Shown here piece by piece: positions 48,455-56,630 of a DNA stretch of 64,000 nucleotides. Each line of letters begins with the position of its first letter. The stretch's first letter is position 1. The DNA comes from an uncultured Clostridia bacterium (lineage in GTDB: Bacteria > Bacillota > Clostridia > Christensenellales > CAG-917). The position numbers were made by a program, and so were the translations under genes. The stretch is taken from NCBI GenBank assembly GCA_934233745.1, contig CAKQGN010000001.1, positions 62,001 to 126,000 on the forward strand, given 5' to 3'. The notes below the pieces were generated by a model. The model made no database searches and was not told the origin of the DNA. It saw only the letters and a list, made by a program, of their open reading frames with translations.

Positions 48455-48457
48455 CTT

Positions 48458-50554
48458 ATGCCTAGAAAATATGCTCTTGATAAGGTGAGGAATATCGGCA
48501 TAATGGCACACATAGATGCCGGCAAGACCACGACAACCGAGCGTATTCTATACTACACGGGCGTGAACAGAAAACTCGGTGAAACTCACGACGGTTCCGC
48601 AACCATGGACTACATGGAACAGGAAAGAGAGAGAGGTATCACCATCACTTCTGCGGCAACCACGGCTGTGTGGAAAGGACATCAGATAAACATCATCGAT
48701 ACTCCCGGACACGTAGACTTCACCGTTGAAGTCGAACGCAGTTTGAGAGTCCTCGACGGAGCGGTTGCGGTGTTCTGCGCCAAAGGCGGCGTCGAACCTC
48801 AATCCGAAAACGTATGGCGTCAGGCAAATACGTACAAGGTGCCCAGAATCGCTTTCGTCAACAAAATGGACATAAACGGTGCGGACTTCTACAACGCAGT
48901 CAAAATGATGCGTGAAAGATTGAACGCAAACGCAGTCCCAATCACGTTGCCAATCGGCAAAGAGTCTGAATTCGAAGGCGTTATCGACCTTCTTACGATG
49001 CAGGCTTTCTACTATGACCAAAAGGATAAGGGCGTAACTTTCTACACCAAGGAAATCCCGGCAGAGTACAAAGATCTTGCAAACGAGTACAGACTCAAAA
49101 TGCTCGAAGCCGCGGCAGACTTCGATGAAAATATCTTTGAGAAGATCATCATGGAGGATTACGATTCCATCACGATGGACGAACTCAAAGCCGCAATCCG
49201 CAAGGGTACGATAGAGATGAAACTCAATCCCGTTCTCTGCGGAAGCTCTTACAAGAACACAGGCGTACAACTTATGCTTGATGCGGTCGTCGATTTCCTG
49301 CCTGCTCCTACGGACGTTGCCAGCATCGAGGGTATCAATCCCAAAAACGGACAACCCGAACTTCGTCACCCGGGTGAAAAAGAACCGTTCAGCGCACTTG
49401 TATTCAAGATTCTCACAGATGAGTTTGTCGGAAAACTCTCCTTCATCCGCATCTATTCGGGAACATTGACAACAGGCTCTATGGTTTACAACACCGTCAA
49501 GGGCGAAAATGAAAGAATCGGTCGTATTCTTCGCATGAACGCGGACAACCGCGAGGATATCGAAGAAGCGTATGCAGGCGACATCGTGGCGGTCATCGGT
49601 CTTAAAAAGAGTACCACGGGCGACACGCTCTCGGACAAAAACAACCAAATCATTCTTGAAAACATGGTCTTCCCGGATCCTGTCATCAAGGTGGCAATCG
49701 AGCCAAAGTCGAAAGCCAGCCAAGAAAGAATGAATATGGCAATCATCAAACTCCAAGAGGAAGATCCCACCTTTAAGGCTTACACCGACAAGGAAACGGG
49801 ACAAACCATCATCGCAGGTATGGGCGAGCTTCACCTTGACATCATCGTGGACAGAATGTTCAGAGAATTCAAGGTTGAGGCAAACGTCGGCAAACCGCAA
49901 GTCAGCTACCGCGAGACCATCACCAAAGCCGTCAGGGCGGAAGGCAAATTCGTTCGTCAGTCGGGCGGTCACGGTCAATACGGTCACATCGTCATCGAGA
50001 TGGAGCCGAATCCCGAAAAAGGATTGGAGATGGAAAACGCAATTGTCGGCGGCGTCGTAAGCAAAGAATTTGCAAATGCGGCGTGGGAAGGCATCAAGGA
50101 AGCGGCGCAAAGCGGTATCATTGCAGGATATGAATGCGTGGACTTCAAAGTGCGCCTCGTTGACGGCAGCATGCACGAAGTCGACAGCTCCGAAATGGCG
50201 TTTAAGATTGCAGGTTCGATGGCGTTCAAAGAGGGTGCGGCAAAAGCAGCCCCGACGCTTCTTGAACCTATCATGAAGGTTGAAGTCGTAACTCCCGACG
50301 ATTATCTTGGCGATGTGATGTCCAACCTCAATTCAAGACGCGGACAAGTCAAGGGTATCGAGCCTCGCAACGGCGCACAAGTTGTTGATTGCGATGTCCC
50401 GCTTTCCGAAATGTTCGGTTATGCAACAAGCCTGCGCAGCATTACGCAAGGCAGAGCAAACTTCACAATGTTGTTTGACCACTATGCAGTCGTTCCGAAG
50501 AGCGTTGCGGAAAAGGTCATCGGCGAAGTGAAAGCAAGAGATTCCAAAAAGTAA
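48458..50554 (+). CDS. fusA: Elongation factor G
   Basis: 698 residues. GTP-binding motifs AHIDAGKTTTTERIL, DTPGHVDFTVEVERSL and NKMD, then domains II-V ending in the C-terminal RGQVKGIEPRNGAQ region. It moves tRNAs and mRNA through the ribosome and splits ribosomes after termination. Single copy in the window, between rpsG and tuf. Confidence 0.98.
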   Translation: MPRKYALDKVRNIGIMAHIDAGKTTTTERILYYTGVNRKLGETHDGSATMDYMEQERERGITITSAATTAVWKGHQINIIDTPGHVDFTVEVERSLRVLDGAVAVFCAKGGVEPQSENVWRQANTYKVPRIAFVNKMDINGADFYNAVKMMRERLNANAVPITLPIGKESEFEGVIDLLTMQAFYYDQKDKGVTFYTKEIPAEYKDLANEYRLKMLEAAADFDENIFEKIIMEDYDSITMDELKAAIRKGTIEMKLNPVLCGSSYKNTGVQLMLDAVVDFLPAPTDVASIEGINPKNGQPELRHPGEKEPFSALVFKILTDEFVGKLSFIRIYSGTLTTGSMVYNTVKGENERIGRILRMNADNREDIEEAYAGDIVAVIGLKKSTTGDTLSDKNNQIILENMVFPDPVIKVAIEPKSKASQERMNMAIIKLQEEDPTFKAYTDKETGQTIIAGMGELHLDIIVDRMFREFKVEANVGKPQVSYRETITKAVRAEGKFVRQSGGHGQYGHIVIEMEPNPEKGLEMENAIVGGVVSKEFANAAWEGIKEAAQSGIIAGYECVDFKVRLVDGSMHEVDSSEMAFKIAGSMAFKEGAAKAAPTLLEPIMKVEVVTPDDYLGDVMSNLNSRRGQVKGIEPRNGAQVVDCDVPLSEMFGYATSLRSITQGRANFTMLFDHYAVVPKSVAEKVIGEVKARDSKK

Positions 50555-50641
50555 GCATATATAGATTTAATATTTATATATAAAATACTTTGGAAATAAA
50601 TAATAAAAAAAACCAAAAAACAATATTGGAGGAAATCTAGT

Positions 50642-51847
50642 ATGGCAAAAGCAAAGTTTGAAAGAACAAAGCCGCACGTTAACATTGGTACCATCGGTCA
50701 CGTCGACCACGGCAAAACCACTCTTACCGCTGCAATCACGATGTACTGCGCATCCAAGGGCGAAGCTCAAGCGATGAAGTATGACGAAATCGATAAAGCT
50801 CCGGAAGAAAAAGCAAGAGGTATCACGATCAACACCGCACACGTTGAGTATGAAACTCCGAAGCGTCACTATGCACACGTTGACTGCCCCGGCCACGCCG
50901 ACTATGTCAAAAACATGATCACCGGTGCTGCACAAATGGACGGCGCAATCCTCGTTGTTGCTGCTTCCGACGGCCCGATGCCTCAAACTCGTGAGCACAT
51001 CCTTCTTGCTCGTCAGGTTGGTGTTCCTTACATCCTCGTGTTCCTTAACAAATGCGACCAAGTCGACGACGAAGAACTTCTCGAACTCGTTGAAATGGAA
51101 GTTCGCGAACTTCTCAATGAGTACGGATTCCCCGGAGACGACACTCCCATCATCCGCGGTTCTGCTTTGAAAGCAATGGAAGCAGGTCTTGCAGGCAAGT
51201 GGGACGATCCCGCATTTGCACCTATCCAAGCACTTCTCGACGCAGTTGACAGCTATATCCCCGATCCTCAACGTGACACGGATAAGCCGTTCTTGATGCC
51301 TGTTGAAGACGTCTTCACCATCACCGGTCGTGGTACTGTTGCTACAGGTAGAGTCGAGCGTGGTGTTCTCCGTATGGGCGACAAGGTTGAAATCGTCGGT
51401 CTTTCCACCGAAAAGAAAGAAACAACCGTCACCGGTATCGAAATGTTCCGTAAGCTCCTCGACTACGCAGAGGGCGGCGACAACATCGGCGCATTGCTCC
51501 GTGGTATTCAAAGAAGCGAAATCGAGCGTGGTCAAGTTCTTGCAAAACCGGGCTCCATTCATCCGCACACTCACTTCACAGCTCAAGTGTACGTTTTGAC
51601 AAAAGACGAGGGTGGCCGTCACACACCGTTCTTCGATGGTTATCGTCCTCAATTCTATTTCAGAACGACAGACGTTACCGGCTCCATCAAATTGCCCCAA
51701 GGCGTTGAAATGGTTATGCCCGGCGACCACATCGATATGGAAATCACTCTTATCACCCCGATCGCAATCGAAGAAGGTCTCCGTTTTGCTATTCGTGAAG
51801 GCGGTAGAACAGTTGGTTCCGGCGTCGTTGCGAAGATCATCGAATAA
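50642..51847 (+). CDS. tuf: Elongation factor Tu
   Basis: 401 residues, start behind GGAGG. GTP motifs GHVDHGKTTL, DCPGHADYVKNM and NKCD; domain II VFTITGRGTVATGRVERG and domain III GGRHTPF. It carries aminoacyl-tRNA to the ribosome. Codon use is strongly biased, as for very highly expressed genes. The 87-nt gap after fusA is AT-rich. Confidence 0.98.
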   Translation: MAKAKFERTKPHVNIGTIGHVDHGKTTLTAAITMYCASKGEAQAMKYDEIDKAPEEKARGITINTAHVEYETPKRHYAHVDCPGHADYVKNMITGAAQMDGAILVVAASDGPMPQTREHILLARQVGVPYILVFLNKCDQVDDEELLELVEMEVRELLNEYGFPGDDTPIIRGSALKAMEAGLAGKWDDPAFAPIQALLDAVDSYIPDPQRDTDKPFLMPVEDVFTITGRGTVATGRVERGVLRMGDKVEIVGLSTEKKETTVTGIEMFRKLLDYAEGGDNIGALLRGIQRSEIERGQVLAKPGSIHPHTHFTAQVYVLTKDEGGRHTPFFDGYRPQFYFRTTDVTGSIKLPQGVEMVMPGDHIDMEITLITPIAIEEGLRFAIREGGRTVGSGVVAKIIE

Positions 51848-51876
51848 TATTTGTTCTTTCAATAATATATACAATC

Positions 51877-51913
51877 ATGCTCTGCACGGCAAAATGCTTG
51901 CCGTGTAGGGCAT
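51877..51913 (+). promoter_or_regulatory. Hairpin between tuf and rpmG
   Basis: ATGCTCTGCACGGCAA pairs with TTGCCGTGTAGGGCAT with two wobbles or mismatches. No T run, so it is probably a processing or partial-termination site that sets tuf above rpmG. Confidence 0.5.
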
Positions 51914-51945
51914 ACGTATTGCGATAGAACAAAAAGGAGGCTACT

Positions 51946-52110
51946 ATGGCTCAAAAAGGAGCAAGAGTTAAGGTTGTCTTGGCATGCACCGAGTGCAAAC
52001 AACGCAACTACAACCTTACCAAAAACAAGCAGAAGCATCCCGACAGAATGGAGCTTCAAAAATACTGCAGATTCTGCAAAAAGCACACCTTGCACAGAGA
52101 AACTAAGTAA
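51946..52110 (+). CDS. rpmG: 50S ribosomal protein L33, zinc type
   Basis: 54 residues, start behind GGAGG. It begins MAQKGARVKVVLACTECKQR, with zinc-ligand cysteine pairs CTEC and CRFC. This is the zinc-containing form; many Bacillota also keep a zinc-free form for zinc limitation. Between tuf and secE, a common order. Confidence 0.95.
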   Translation: MAQKGARVKVVLACTECKQRNYNLTKNKQKHPDRMELQKYCRFCKKHTLHRETK

Positions 52111-52133
52111 GGCTGGCTAGGATAGGAGGCAAT

Positions 52134-52514
52134 ATGGCAAAGAAAACGCCAAAAACCCAAACCTCAACCGAAGAAACGACAAACAACGCAGCTCAACAAG
52201 AAGTTCAGAAGGCTGCCGTGAACGTTGATTCTAAAAACGAGTCTTCCAAAGCGAAAAAGTCCGCAAACAATAAAAAGAACACCGAGAAAAAGCCCAACAT
52301 CTTCAAGAGAATGGGCAAGGGTATCAAAGGTATTGTTTCCGAGCTTAAAAAGGTTACTTGGCCCAAGGGAAAAGAGGTCGGAAAGAATACAGCCGTCGTT
52401 TTGACAGTGGTTGTGCTTTTCTTCGTCATTCTTTTCGCGCTCGATTACGTGCTGGGCGGTCTGTTCGGTCTTGTCACCGACGGCAAATGGGCAACCATTT
52501 TCATTGGTAAGTAA
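52134..52514 (+). CDS. secE: Preprotein translocase subunit SecE
   Basis: 126 residues. The first 65 are a Lys/Asn/Thr-rich tail with no structure. The conserved core KGIVSELKKVTWPKGKEVGKN and one membrane helix (TAVVLTVVVLFFVILFALDY) follow. SecE clamps SecY in the membrane; SecA at 41443 powers the same channel. The long charged N-terminus is typical of Clostridia. Confidence 0.95.
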   Translation: MAKKTPKTQTSTEETTNNAAQQEVQKAAVNVDSKNESSKAKKSANNKKNTEKKPNIFKRMGKGIKGIVSELKKVTWPKGKEVGKNTAVVLTVVVLFFVILFALDYVLGGLFGLVTDGKWATIFIGK

Positions 52515-52523
52515 GAGGGCTGT

Positions 52524-53051
52524 ATGGAAAATTTGGAACAACCGAAATGGTATGTCGTCCACACGTATTCAGGATATGAAAACTCTGTGGAAACCGACCT
52601 TCGCAACATGATTGAAAACAATAATCTTCAGGATTATATCTTTGATATAAAGATTCCCGTTGAAGACGACGTCGTTGAAAGAAACGGCAAGAAAAAAGTC
52701 ATCCAACGCAAGAAATTCCCGAGTTATGTTTTTATCAAAATGATCTACACCAACCACATTTGGTTTATGGTGACAAGAGCGCGCGGAGTTACGAGTTTTG
52801 TTGGCTCGGCAGGTCGTCCTATTGCGCTTACCGATGACGAAATCAGAAGAATCGGACTTGAAACGGTCACCATTGAAGACTTCGACATCAAAGTCGGCGA
52901 CGATGTAAGAATCGTCAACGGCGCACTCGAAAACTTCATTGGCGTTGTTGAATCCATCAGCGCAGAACGCCAAAAAGTCAAAGTCATCGTGGCAATGTTC
53001 GGACGTCAGACGCCCGTCGAACTCGATTTTGCACAGGTTGAGAAACTTTGA
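52524..53051 (+). CDS. nusG: Transcription elongation/antitermination factor NusG
   Basis: 175 residues. The NGN domain is KWYVVHTYSGYENSVETDL, with YVFIKMIYTNHIWFMVRA-type strands and SFVGSAGRPIALTDDEI. The C-terminal KOW domain has KVGDDVRIVNGALENFIGVV. It binds RNA polymerase and links it to the ribosome or Rho. Nine nt after secE. Confidence 0.97.
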   Translation: MENLEQPKWYVVHTYSGYENSVETDLRNMIENNNLQDYIFDIKIPVEDDVVERNGKKKVIQRKKFPSYVFIKMIYTNHIWFMVTRARGVTSFVGSAGRPIALTDDEIRRIGLETVTIEDFDIKVGDDVRIVNGALENFIGVVESISAERQKVKVIVAMFGRQTPVELDFAQVEKL

Positions 53052-53117
53052 AACTCGCACGCAAGTGCATATCTTTAATCGCGTCTGCAGGACGCAAGTC
53101 GCAGGACTATAATCTTC

Positions 53118-53159
53118 GTGGGAGACGGCAAATCCTTTCATACCGTCGCAAAACCACGC
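53118..53159 (+). promoter_or_regulatory. Probable L1-binding leader before rplK
   Basis: CGTGGGAGACGG ... CCGTCGCAAAACCACG forms an interrupted stem with the GGGAG side loop that resembles the L1 site on 23S rRNA. L1 represses rplK-rplA by this route in other bacteria. It lies in the 123-nt nusG-rplK gap. Confidence 0.55.
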
Positions 53160-53174
53160 TAGTCAGGAGGATTT

Positions 53175-53600
53175 ATGGCTAAGAAAATTACAGCAGTTGT
53201 AAAACTTCAATTGCCCGCCGGCAAAGCAACCCCCGGTCCGCCCGTAGGTTCAACGCTCGGCCCTCACGGCATCAACATTGCAGGTTTTACTAAGGAATTC
53301 AACGAGAAAACTTCCAAAGACGTCGGCTTGATTATCCCGGTTATCATCACCATTTATCAAGACCACTCTTTCACTTTTGTGCTTAAAACACCGCCCGCGC
53401 CCGTTCTTATCAAGAAGGCATGCGGTTTGCAAAGCGCATCGGCAGTCCCCAACAAAACAAAAGTTGCTACTCTCACAAAAGAGCAACTTCGTGAGATTGC
53501 TACTCAAAAAATGCCCGACCTTAACGCAGCAAACATCGATACCGCTATGAGCATGATCGCAGGTACCGCACGCAGCATGGGCGTTCTTGTGGAAGAATAA
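53175..53600 (+). CDS. rplK: 50S ribosomal protein L11
   Basis: 141 residues, start behind AGGAGG. KLQLPAGKATPGPPVGSTLG, GLIIPVIITIYQDHSF and the C-terminal rRNA-binding AGTARSMGV region. It forms the GTPase-associated centre with rRNA; target of thiostrepton. Followed after 10 nt by rplA. Confidence 0.98.
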   Translation: MAKKITAVVKLQLPAGKATPGPPVGSTLGPHGINIAGFTKEFNEKTSKDVGLIIPVIITIYQDHSFTFVLKTPPAPVLIKKACGLQSASAVPNKTKVATLTKEQLREIATQKMPDLNAANIDTAMSMIAGTARSMGVLVEE

Positions 53601-53610
53601 GGAGGTTCGT

Positions 53611-54300
53611 ATGAAACGCGGTAAACATTATATTGATTCGAAAAAACTCATCGACAACACCAAACTTTACGAGAGCCAAGAAGCAATCGCTCTTGCAGTT
53701 CAAACCGCAAAGTCCAAGTTCGATGAAACGATAGAATTGCACGTCAAACTCGGTATCGACCCCCGTCACGCAGACCAACAAGTTCGTGGCGTTGTGGTTC
53801 TTCCCAACGGTACCGGCAAAACCGTCCGTGTCCTCGCAATCTGCAAGGGCGCAAAAGCGGACGAAGCTCAAGCTGCAGGCGCAGATTTCGTCGGCGGTGA
53901 AGAGATGGTTCAAAAGATCCAACAAGAAAACTGGTTCGATTATGACGTCATCGTCACAACTCCCGACATGATGGGTGTTGTCGGTCGTCTCGGTAAAGTC
54001 CTTGGTCCTAAGGGCTTGATGCCGAACCCCAAGTCCGGCACCGTCACCATGGATATCACTCGTGCTATCCACGACATCAAAGCCGGTAAAGTCGAATACA
54101 GAGTCGACAAACAAGCTATCTGCCACGTGCCTTTCGGCAAAGCGTCTTTCGGCGTTGAAAAACTCACCGAGAACTTCAACACCCTCATGGATGCTCTCGT
54201 CAAAGCAAAACCGGCAGCAGCCAAAGGCGTCTATTTCCGCTCCATTTACATTGCAACGACTATGGGACCGTCCATCAAAGTTCTCTACAAAATGGGCTAA
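53611..54300 (+). CDS. rplA: 50S ribosomal protein L1
   Basis: 229 residues, start behind GGAGG. Motifs MKRGKHYIDSKKLIDN, RGVVVLPNGTGKTVRVLA, LGPKGLMPNPKSGTVT. It forms the mobile L1 stalk and probably represses its own operon through the site at 53118. The last codons and stop fold back on a sequence about 115 nt downstream. rplJ does not follow directly as it usually does. Confidence 0.97.
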   Translation: MKRGKHYIDSKKLIDNTKLYESQEAIALAVQTAKSKFDETIELHVKLGIDPRHADQQVRGVVVLPNGTGKTVRVLAICKGAKADEAQAAGADFVGGEEMVQKIQQENWFDYDVIVTTPDMMGVVGRLGKVLGPKGLMPNPKSGTVTMDITRAIHDIKAGKVEYRVDKQAICHVPFGKASFGVEKLTENFNTLMDALVKAKPAAAKGVYFRSIYIATTMGPSIKVLYKMG

Positions 54301-54430
54301 TATCGCGCCAAATAGCGACTAACTTTGTCAGCACCCATCGCCTAAACAGTCACGTACATTCGAGTACGCTCCTGTCTATGCGGTGGGTGCTTTCGCGTTA
54401 TTCATCTATTTGGCACGATATTAGCTCATT
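54291..54430. repeat. GTAC nested hairpin element after rplA, unit 1
   Basis: The outer arms 54291-54314 (last rplA codons, stop, 14 nt beyond) and 54407-54430 match at 22 of 24 paired positions. The middle stem AGCACCCATCGC/GCGGTGGGTGCT is followed by TTTCGCG. Inner CGTAC-N6-GTACG at about 54353-54368. Confidence 0.85.
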
Positions 54431-54457
54431 ATCCAAACAGCAAATAGCGCAGTTTTA

Positions 54458-54580
54458 TAAAATATTGTGCCAAATAGCGAATAGCATTGTCAAAGCCCCT
54501 TGTTCATCAACTCATGTACTAAGTGTACATTAGGGTTGCTGTTCAAGGGGCTTTTTCGCGCTCTTCATCTAAATATCGCA
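54458..54580. repeat. GTAC nested hairpin element after rplA, unit 2
   Basis: The middle stem AAAGCCCCTTG/CAAGGGGCTTT is followed by TTCGCG. Inner ATGTAC-N5-GTACAT with loop sequences almost identical to the tsaD unit. The left flank repeats GCCAAATAGCGA from unit 1 directly. Confidence 0.8.
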
Positions 54581-54752
54581 GTTTTTTACCATGAAAAGAG
54601 GGGGGCTTCATCTCAATCAGACGGTTTTATGATTAAAAATAAGAAAAACGAAAACTTATTCAAAGCATTCTTATACGCGGAATGTGCCTATTCGAAGACG
54701 GAATTGGAGTTCGCAAGGCGACGACCGGTCGCTCGAGCGTCATTGCGGTCAA

Positions 54753-54833
54753 GGCAATCGTCCTATGTCATTCCGAGGAGTGAAACGACTTGGGAATCCC
54801 CTAAATAGAAACAAAAACCGTTTGACGATTGCC
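54753..54833 (+). repeat. R1 hairpin element, copy 4
   Basis: Stem GGCAATCGTC with GACGATTGCC, perfectly paired but different from the other copies. The core TGTCATTCCGAG...GGGAATCCCC is preserved. Confidence 0.85.
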
Positions 54834-54862
54834 ATAAACCGCATTAGCCCTCGCGCCTACTA

Positions 54863-54940
54863 CCGCACAGAGAATTTGTGCTATCAGTTCGAGCAAGGAC
54901 AAGAACTCCTGCCACAGTTGCGCCAAATTATCTGCTTGGT
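54863..54940 (+). repeat. R3 repeat, copy 2, with protein-like reading
   Basis: Encodes ENLCYQFEQGQELLPQLRQI, close to the copy at 14661-14750. Confidence 0.7.
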
Positions 54941-54976
54941 GGAAGTCGGGCGGGACACCCACACCCGATTAGAATG

Positions 54977-55091
54977 AACGGCGGTATGGGCGCGACGCGT
55001 TAAACAACACATCCTGTGAATGTGTTGTAGCCAAAGCGAACGAGGCGGATTGCTTTGCAAACGCCGAAGTCCAAACACATGAGGAAGGGGG
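54977..55091 (+). repeat. R2 repeat, copy 2
   Basis: Near-identical partner of 14351-14467, 40 kb away. Confidence 0.85.
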
Positions 55092-55299
55092 AAAATTACA
55101 ATTTAGATATGTAGGGGAAAGCCCGAAGGGAAGGGGTGATGTTGCATTTAAGGTATACGCACGTTACTTTTGCAGAGGATGAACAAACATGTGAGGAAGG
55201 GGAGATTGCATTTAAGTGTATAATGCGTTGCTTTATAAACTGCGTATATCTTGGTTTTAGACTATATATAAAATTACGCAAAGAAATTGTGTGAATCGA

Positions 55300-55329
55300 T
55301 TGACATTTATGCGACAAAAATTGTATTAT
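55300..55329 (+). promoter_or_regulatory. Promoter of rplJ-rplL
   Basis: TTGACA, 18-nt spacer, TATTAT. Start of transcription near 55336 fits the L10 leader that follows. Confidence 0.75.
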
Positions 55330-55336
55330 ATATGCG

Positions 55337-55487
55337 TTCCAAAGACAGCAAGTGGCTTTTGCCGTAAGTACTCAAACGCTTGCCGAGGATGAGCTGAATA
55401 CAAAAAAAGGTATTATTGCGTCATTCTCTTTTGGAATGACGCTTTTAAATTTCGCGACGAAAGTCGCCAACTTTTATAGGAGGTAAA
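55337..55487 (+). promoter_or_regulatory. L10 ribosomal leader with attenuator
   Basis: TTCCAAAGACAGCAAGTGGC ... GCTTGCCGAGGAT matches the L10 leader consensus (kink-turn binding site of the L10-L7/L12 complex). It ends in the hairpin GCGTCATTC/GAATGACGC (55418-55442) with a T-rich tail, an attenuator. Excess L10 should stop transcription here. Confidence 0.88.
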
Positions 55488-55488
55488 G

Positions 55489-55983
55489 ATGAACAAAGAA
55501 GTTCTTGAAGCCAAAAAGCAACAAGTCGAAGACATCAAGGCCAAAATTTCTTCTGCAAAGTCCATCGTCATCGTTGACTATATGGGACTTACGGTCGCTC
55601 AAGATACGGCTTTCCGTAAGGAACTGAGAGAAAACGGTGTGGATTACGCAGTTTTGAAAAATCGCCTCGTCAAGATTGCTTTCAACGAACTCGGTTACAC
55701 CCAGTTTGATGAAGCACTCAATGGACCTACGGCTGTTGCGTTCTCATTTACGGACGCTGTCGCTCCCGCAAAGTACGTTGTCAAAAACATCAAAGCATTC
55801 AACAAGATGAAGACAAAGTGCGGTATGGTCGAAGGCGAATTCCTCGATGAAGCAGGCTTGAAACAAATCGCAGAAATTCCTTCAAAGGAAATTTTGCTCT
55901 CAAAGATGCTTGGCTCTTTGCAAGCACCCATCTCGAAACTTGCTATTTGCTTGAACAAAATCGCAGAGGCAAAGGCAGAGTAA
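55489..55983 (+). CDS. rplJ: 50S ribosomal protein L10
   Basis: 164 residues, start behind GGAGG. MNKEVLEAKKQQVEDIKAKI, SIVIVDYMGLTVAQDT, ALNGPTAVAFS, and a C-terminal helix that holds L7/L12 dimers. Base of the ribosomal stalk. Controlled by the L10 leader just upstream. Confidence 0.97.
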   Translation: MNKEVLEAKKQQVEDIKAKISSAKSIVIVDYMGLTVAQDTAFRKELRENGVDYAVLKNRLVKIAFNELGYTQFDEALNGPTAVAFSFTDAVAPAKYVVKNIKAFNKMKTKCGMVEGEFLDEAGLKQIAEIPSKEILLSKMLGSLQAPISKLAICLNKIAEAKAE

Positions 55984-56037
55984 CCGCAGCAGTAGCATGA
56001 CTGCAAAACAAAAATAAATTAAACGGAGAAAACTAAA

Positions 56038-56406
56038 ATGGCAGATTTGAATAAACTCATGGAAGAAATCAAGGCTATGACAGTCCTTGAACTCAACGAT
56101 TTCGTTAAAGCACTCGAAGAAGAATTCGGCGTAAGCGCAGCAGCACCCGTCGCAGCAGTCGGCGCAGTCGCAGCAGCTCCCCAAGAAGAAGAAAAGACCG
56201 AATTTGACGTCGTTCTCAAAGAAGTCGGTCCCAACAAGGTCCAAGTCATCAAGACCGTCAAAGACGCAACCGGACTCGGCCTCGTCGAAGCAAAAGCAGT
56301 TGTCGACGGCGCACCCAAGACCGTCAAAGAAGCAATGCCCAAGGACGCGGCAGAAGCTCTCGTTGCAAAATTCAAAGAAGTTGGCGCAACCGCAGAACTC
56401 AAGTAA
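56038..56406 (+). CDS. rplL: 50S ribosomal protein L7/L12
   Basis: 122 residues. N-terminal dimer domain KLMEEIKAMTVLELNDFVKALEEEFG, an Ala-rich hinge, and the C-terminal factor-binding domain EKTEFDVVLKEVGPNKVQVI, KTVKDATGLGLVEAKAVVDG. Multiple copies form the stalk that recruits EF-Tu and EF-G. Last gene of this transcript; rpoB, its usual neighbour, lies 27 kb upstream. Confidence 0.98.
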   Translation: MADLNKLMEEIKAMTVLELNDFVKALEEEFGVSAAAPVAAVGAVAAAPQEEEKTEFDVVLKEVGPNKVQVIKTVKDATGLGLVEAKAVVDGAPKTVKEAMPKDAAEALVAKFKEVGATAELK

Positions 56407-56426
56407 TCTTTACACCTACTATAAGA

Positions 56427-56459
56427 AAAACGACTTGCAATTTGCAGGTCGTTTTTTCT
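56427..56459 (+). terminator. Terminator of rplJ-rplL
   Basis: AAAACGACTTGCAA pairs with TTGCAGGTCGTTTTTT with one wobble. Confidence 0.85.
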
Positions 56460-56569
56460 ATGTGACGATGGAAAATGCGCCGTGGTTTTTTCGATTGCGT
56501 GTAATATCTGTATTTTCAGAAAAACGAGCAACAGATGTCGCTTTTGGCAGTCGGCAGAATAAAAAATTC

Positions 56570-56598
56570 TTGAATATAAACGGATACTATTGTATAAT
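56570..56598 (+). promoter_or_regulatory. Promoter of the AAA+ operon
   Basis: TTGAAT, 17-nt spacer, TATAAT. Confidence 0.65.
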
Positions 56599-56630
56599 TA
56601 TTTTAATATTTAATACTAAACGAGGGACAA

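Larger units (their letters stand above)
54581..55299. other. Repeat-filled gap before rplJ
   Basis: Contains R1 copy 4 (54753-54833), R3 copy 2 (54863-54940), R2 copy 2 (54977-55091) and two further GTGAGGAAGGGG/TTGCATTTA motifs (about 55120-55215). No supported gene. Confidence 0.7.
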
